Made by a program: the position numbers and the translations under genes. Source: Bacillota bacterium (GTDB taxonomy: Bacteria > Bacillota > Clostridia > Christensenellales > UMGS416). Taken from it: a stretch of DNA of 8,544 bases. Each line of letters begins with the position of its first letter. The stretch's first letter is position 1. This document shows positions 6,147 to 8,544 of this stretch, piece after piece. The DNA is taken from NCBI GenBank assembly GCA_023422005.1, contig JAEZSC010000042.1, positions 1 through 8,544 of the forward strand. Reading direction: 5' to 3'. The notes under the pieces are model-generated. The model was given only the letters and a program-made list of their open reading frames with translations, had not been told where the DNA came from and did not search any database.

Positions 6147-6174
6147 AAGAGCATATCCGATCTGTGAGGTGCAA

Positions 6175-6963
6175 ATGCCCGACACCACAGCGCACCACTA
6201 TTTCGGCCAACAGGTGATAAAAGCGCTGCCCGCCGATGTGCAGGCGCTGCTGAGCGCCCACAAGAGTGTCTTTGATCTGGGCCTTCAAGGGCCCGATCTG
6301 CTCTTCTATTACAAGCCCTTCCTGAACAACCAAATCCGTGAGCTGGGCGTGCAGATACACTGGCACAGCGCCAGGGGGCGCATGGCCGCAGCCGCGGCCC
6401 GGCTGCGGGAGCGGCCCGATGACGCGGCGCTATGCTATCTGCTGGGTTACGCGTGCCACCATGCGCTGGACAGCGCTTTCCACGGCGACATCGCCCGTCT
6501 GGCGTCTTCGGGAACGGAGCACTTCCAGCTGGAGGCGGAACTGGACCGCCAGGTCATCGCAGCCCATTATGCGCAGGACCCTGTGGCATTCCGGCGCTGG
6601 GAGCTGGTGCGCGTGGATACGCCGGATTGCGGCTGGCTGCGGGTCGTCTATCCGGAGCTGACCGCCCGGCAGGCGGGTGAGTGTGCCAGCAGCGTGGTGC
6701 GCTATATGTTCCTGCTCAATGCCCAGTCGCCGCTGCGGCTGGTGGCCTCGGCCATCGTGGAGCGCATCGCCGGCAAGCCGGGATTGTTTCGCGCCATGAT
6801 GGTTCCCCGGCAGCCCAACCCGCGCTATGAGGCCGCCGCGGGGCAGTTCCATGCCCGGCTGGAGGGCGTGGTGCCCAATGGCGTGCGGGCGGTGGGCGAG
6901 GTGTTCGCGTGTGTAAGGGATGGCGGGGAACTGTCCGGCCTGTTTGAGCCCAATTTTGAATAA
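6175..6963 (+). CDS. Zinc-dependent phospholipase C-family protein
   Basis: The 262-residue product matches the bacterial zinc-dependent phospholipase C / S1-P1 nuclease-like fold (Pfam Zn_dep_PLPC type). His/Asp/Glu residues in family-like positions include TAHHYFG (5-11), LQGPDLLFYYKPF (37-49), HWH (62-64), LLGYACHHALDSAFH (89-103, probably His95/His96, Asp99 and His103 as metal-site candidates), and HFQLEAELD (116-124). Secreted toxins of this fold have a signal peptide; this one has none, so it is probably a cytoplasmic member like many Clostridia paralogs, with unproven substrate. The ATG at 6175 is preceded by GAGG (6166-6169) with 5-nt spacing; the longer frame from 6106 would run through the promoter. 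It is co-transcribed with the transporter 9 bp downstream. Confidence 0.85.
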   Translation: MPDTTAHHYFGQQVIKALPADVQALLSAHKSVFDLGLQGPDLLFYYKPFLNNQIRELGVQIHWHSARGRMAAAAARLRERPDDAALCYLLGYACHHALDSAFHGDIARLASSGTEHFQLEAELDRQVIAAHYAQDPVAFRRWELVRVDTPDCGWLRVVYPELTARQAGECASSVVRYMFLLNAQSPLRLVASAIVERIAGKPGLFRAMMVPRQPNPRYEAAAGQFHARLEGVVPNGVRAVGEVFACVRDGGELSGLFEPNFE

Positions 6964-6972
6964 GAGGGACTT

Positions 6973-8250
6973 ATGAAGCTGACAAAACTGGAGAAGAACT
7001 GGGTGCTCTACGACGTGGGCAACTCGGCCTTCGTGCTGATGATCTCCACGGTGATACCGATTTATTTTAAGAACCTGGCCTCGGCAGCCGGCATGCCCGA
7101 CGCGGAATCCACGGCGCGATGGGGCTATGCGGCCAGCATCGTGACGGTCATCGTTGCCGTACTCGGCCCCACCCTTGGCTCCCTGGGCGACCATCGGGGG
7201 TTCAAGAAGAAGCTGTTCGTTGCCTTTCTTTTGCTGGGCGTGGCCGCCTATGCCGCTCTGGCCATTCCGTGGTCCTGGGCTGCGTTCCTGATCGTGTTCA
7301 TCGTGGCCAAGACCGGCCTTTCGGGCAGTTTCATCTTTTATGACGCCATGCTGCCCGACGTCACCAGCGACGAGCGCCTGGATCAGGTGTCCTCCTACGG
7401 CTATGCCTTTGGTTATCTGGGCAGCTGCATTCCCTTTGTGGCGTGTCTGGGGCTCATCCTCACGGCCAATACCACGGGCATCGGCACACAGACAGCCACG
7501 CTGATCGCCTTTCTCGTGACGGCAGCGTGGTGGCTGCTGTGCTCTGCGCCGCTGCTGCGCAGCTATCAGCAGCGCTACTTCGTGCAGGATACCGCTCACC
7601 CGGTGCGCGAATCCTTAAGCCGTCTGTGGAGCACGCTGCGCGACATCCGCGGCAATGTGCAGGTGTTCAGCTTTCTGCTGGCGTTCTTCCTCTACATCGA
7701 CGGGGTGTCCACGATCATCGAAATGGCCACGTCTTATGGCAAGGATGTAGGCATATCTGACAATGACCTGCTGCTGGCGCTGCTGCTTACGCAGGTCGTG
7801 GCGTTCCCGTTTGCAATCCTGTTCGGGCGGCTGTCCAAGCGTTTCTCCACGCCCATGCTGATCCTGGTGTGCATTGCTGGGTATTTTGGCGTCACGCTGT
7901 TCGCCCTGCAGTTGGATCAGACGTGGGAGTTCTGGTTCCTGGCCGTGTGCGTGGCCGTTTTCCAAGGGGCCATACAGGCGTTGTCGCGTTCCTACTATGC
8001 CCGCATCATACCAAAGGATAAGGCCAACGAGTATTTCGGCCTGTTCGATATCTTCGGCAAAGGCGCGGCCTTCTTCGGTACTATGATCATGAGCGTGGCT
8101 ACGCAGATTTTCGGCCACAGCCGCTATGGCGTGGCCTGCATCGCCGCGCTGTTTGCGGTGGGGTTTTTGTCTACCTGTGGCACCGCCGGCAGTGCCGGGT
8201 GGGCGAAGGCGCGGCGGCTGGCGGCCAGACCGCCGGATAAATGTGAATAA
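6973..8250 (+). CDS. MFS transporter, UMF1/Atg22-like family
   Basis: This 425-residue, roughly 12-helix inner-membrane protein belongs to the UMF1/Atg22-like branch of the major facilitator superfamily. Family marks are WVLYDVGNSAFVLMISTVIP (10-29) in the first helix, the MFS motif-A-like loop GDHRGFKKK (72-80) between helices 2 and 3, FYDAMLPDV (122-130), SYGYAFGYLGS (141-151) and YIDGVSTII (241-249) in helix 7. A charged central loop (about 196-228) separates the two six-helix halves, and the C-terminus is Arg/Lys-rich. Yeast Atg22 exports amino acids from the vacuole, but bacterial members' substrates are generally unknown. GAGGG (6964-6968) precedes the ATG by 4 nt, directly after the phospholipase stop, so the two genes form an operon. 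Confidence 0.92.
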   Translation: MKLTKLEKNWVLYDVGNSAFVLMISTVIPIYFKNLASAAGMPDAESTARWGYAASIVTVIVAVLGPTLGSLGDHRGFKKKLFVAFLLLGVAAYAALAIPWSWAAFLIVFIVAKTGLSGSFIFYDAMLPDVTSDERLDQVSSYGYAFGYLGSCIPFVACLGLILTANTTGIGTQTATLIAFLVTAAWWLLCSAPLLRSYQQRYFVQDTAHPVRESLSRLWSTLRDIRGNVQVFSFLLAFFLYIDGVSTIIEMATSYGKDVGISDNDLLLALLLTQVVAFPFAILFGRLSKRFSTPMLILVCIAGYFGVTLFALQLDQTWEFWFLAVCVAVFQGAIQALSRSYYARIIPKDKANEYFGLFDIFGKGAAFFGTMIMSVATQIFGHSRYGVACIAALFAVGFLSTCGTAGSAGWAKARRLAARPPDKCE

Positions 8251-8316
8251 AAGTACGAATCGTACCGCTTCTTTTGGAAGGCCTTTCTCATGGTAGGAGG
8301 GCATTTCCCGGCCCTT

Positions 8317-8354
8317 AAGGCAATGCTCCTTGGGCATTTTGCCTTTTCATTTTG
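8317..8354 (+). terminator. Probable intrinsic terminator of the phospholipase/MFS operon
   Basis: AAGGCAATGC (8317-8326) pairs with GCATTTTGCCTT (8334-8345), with a two-T bulge and a 7-nt loop, and is followed by TTTTCATTTT. An alternative smaller hairpin AGGGC/GCCCT (8298-8302/8311-8315) lies just upstream. It is 66 bp after the transporter stop and overlaps the -35 of the next gene. The 8251-8316 stretch otherwise holds only a 13-bp palindrome (8253-8265). Confidence 0.65.
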
Positions 8355-8372
8355 CACAAGGTTTGTTATAAT
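8344..8372 (+). promoter_or_regulatory. Sigma-A promoter of the EF-G-like gene
   Basis: TATAAT (8367-8372) is perfect and TTTTCA (8344-8349) lies 17 bp upstream, matching four of six -35 bases. Transcription would start near 8379, giving a ~55-nt leader. The leader opens with a 6-bp hairpin CTGCTA (8381-8386) / TAGCAG (8401-8406) with an A-rich loop. Confidence 0.72.
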
Positions 8373-8433
8373 GAAATCCGCTGCTAAAAAATCACAAAGA
8401 TAGCAGGGAATCAACCGAGAAGGAGCGCACAGG

Positions 8434-8544
8434 ATGAAGGAGTATATCGCAAAGGATATCCGCAATGTCGCCGTATTGGGCCATGGCGGAGAAGGCAAGA
8501 CCACGCTTGTGGAAGCCATGCTTTATACGGCCGGTTTGATCGAC
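8434..8544 (+). CDS. Elongation factor G-like GTPase (5' fragment, runs off window)
   Basis: Only the first 37 residues are visible, beginning MKEYIAKDIRNVAVLGHGGE. The IRNVAVLGHGGEGKTTLVEAML segment is the N-terminal beta strand and P-loop (G1: GHGGEGKT, 16-23) of the translation-factor GTPases of the EF-G class. Canonical EF-G has AHIDAGKT at this point; the GHGGxGKT form is typical of the second EF-G-like paralog common in Clostridia and other bacteria, which is why I give no fusA symbol. EF-G drives ribosomal translocation, while paralogs may act in only part of the cycle or have unknown roles. AAGGAG (8420-8425) lies 8 nt before the ATG. The coding sequence is open to the last base. Confidence 0.88.
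   Translation, partial: MKEYIAKDIRNVAVLGHGGEGKTTLVEAMLYTAGLID

Noticed and set aside
6106..6174. N-terminal extension of the phospholipase-like protein
   Set aside because: It would run through the -35 and -10 boxes; the peptide does not resemble a signal sequence convincingly, and the ATG at 6175 has its own ribosome site.
6430..7599. 389-codon minus-strand open frame
   Set aside because: It lies antisense across the phospholipase gene and the start of the transporter gene, both strongly supported. The peptide is His/Gln/Arg-rich with no recognisable domain, as expected for a high-GC shadow frame.
8253..8265. 13-bp palindrome GTACGAATCGTAC
   Set aside because: The loop would be a single base and no T-run follows directly, so it is neither a good terminator nor a recognised operator; left as an unexplained short symmetry.
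8290..8403. 37-codon plus-strand frame between the transporter and EF-G-like genes
   Set aside because: It runs across both the terminator hairpin and the next promoter and has no coding character.
1..8544. Mobile element, CRISPR, tRNA/rRNA or defence system
   Set aside because: No transposase or integrase frame, spaced direct repeats, cloverleaf or rRNA sequence, or recognised defence domain was seen; apart from the 101-bp repeat the window looks like stable chromosome.

Overview
The window reads as a chromosomal segment of a high-GC, spore-forming, low-redundancy Bacillota bacterium, most likely a Clostridia (Oscillospiraceae or Christensenellales-like gut lineage). The reasons are a SpoIIP sporulation amidase, strong AGGAGG-type ribosome sites, TTG/GTG starts next to good Shine-Dalgarno sequences, classical sigma-A promoters, a Bacillus-type LexA box, and a CCTCCCTT/AAGGGGG palindromic repeat of a kind I recall from gut Clostridia genomes. 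The taxonomic placement is inference; no rRNA or other marker is present.

Layout. (1) 1-1204: the spore engulfment amidase gene spoIIP, probably missing its first codons, with an unusual Pro/Ser/Thr/Ala tail; it converges on a LysR-type regulator gene (2171-1254, minus), with a hairpin terminator between them. (2) 2172-2290: a divergent regulatory region with an ATC-N9-GAT LysR-type box; to its right lies a 105-residue gene (2291-2608) that looks like a shortened GNAT domain, followed by a terminator. (3) 2703-4930: a complete three-gene transcription unit with a sigma-A promoter, murI (glutamate racemase), a two-domain GNAT acetyltransferase (GTG start), a C_GCAxxG_C_C-family cysteine protein, and a strong terminator. 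(4) 4959-5059: a roughly 101-bp palindromic intergenic repeat. (5) 6016-5072 (minus): an alpha/alpha-toroid (prenyltransferase/squalene-cyclase-like) protein. (6) 6175-8250: a two-gene operon of a zinc-dependent phospholipase C-family protein and a UMF1/Atg22-type MFS transporter. (7) 8317-8544: a terminator, a sigma-A promoter and the first 37 codons of an EF-G-like GTPase that continues beyond the window.

How they may work together. Most of the window is ordinary housekeeping and accessory chromosome: peptidoglycan precursor supply (D-glutamate), sporulation, translation and transport. I see no defence island, CRISPR array, prophage, transposase or tRNA. The least expected signal is in the 158-bp divergent region between the toroid gene and the phospholipase/MFS operon. 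The toroid gene has a textbook promoter (TTGACA-17-TATAAG), and a 14-bp site fitting every position of the published Bacillus LexA consensus CGAACRNRYGTTYC lies over its predicted transcription start. This predicts an SOS-controlled toroid protein of unknown function, which is the best candidate here for something undescribed.
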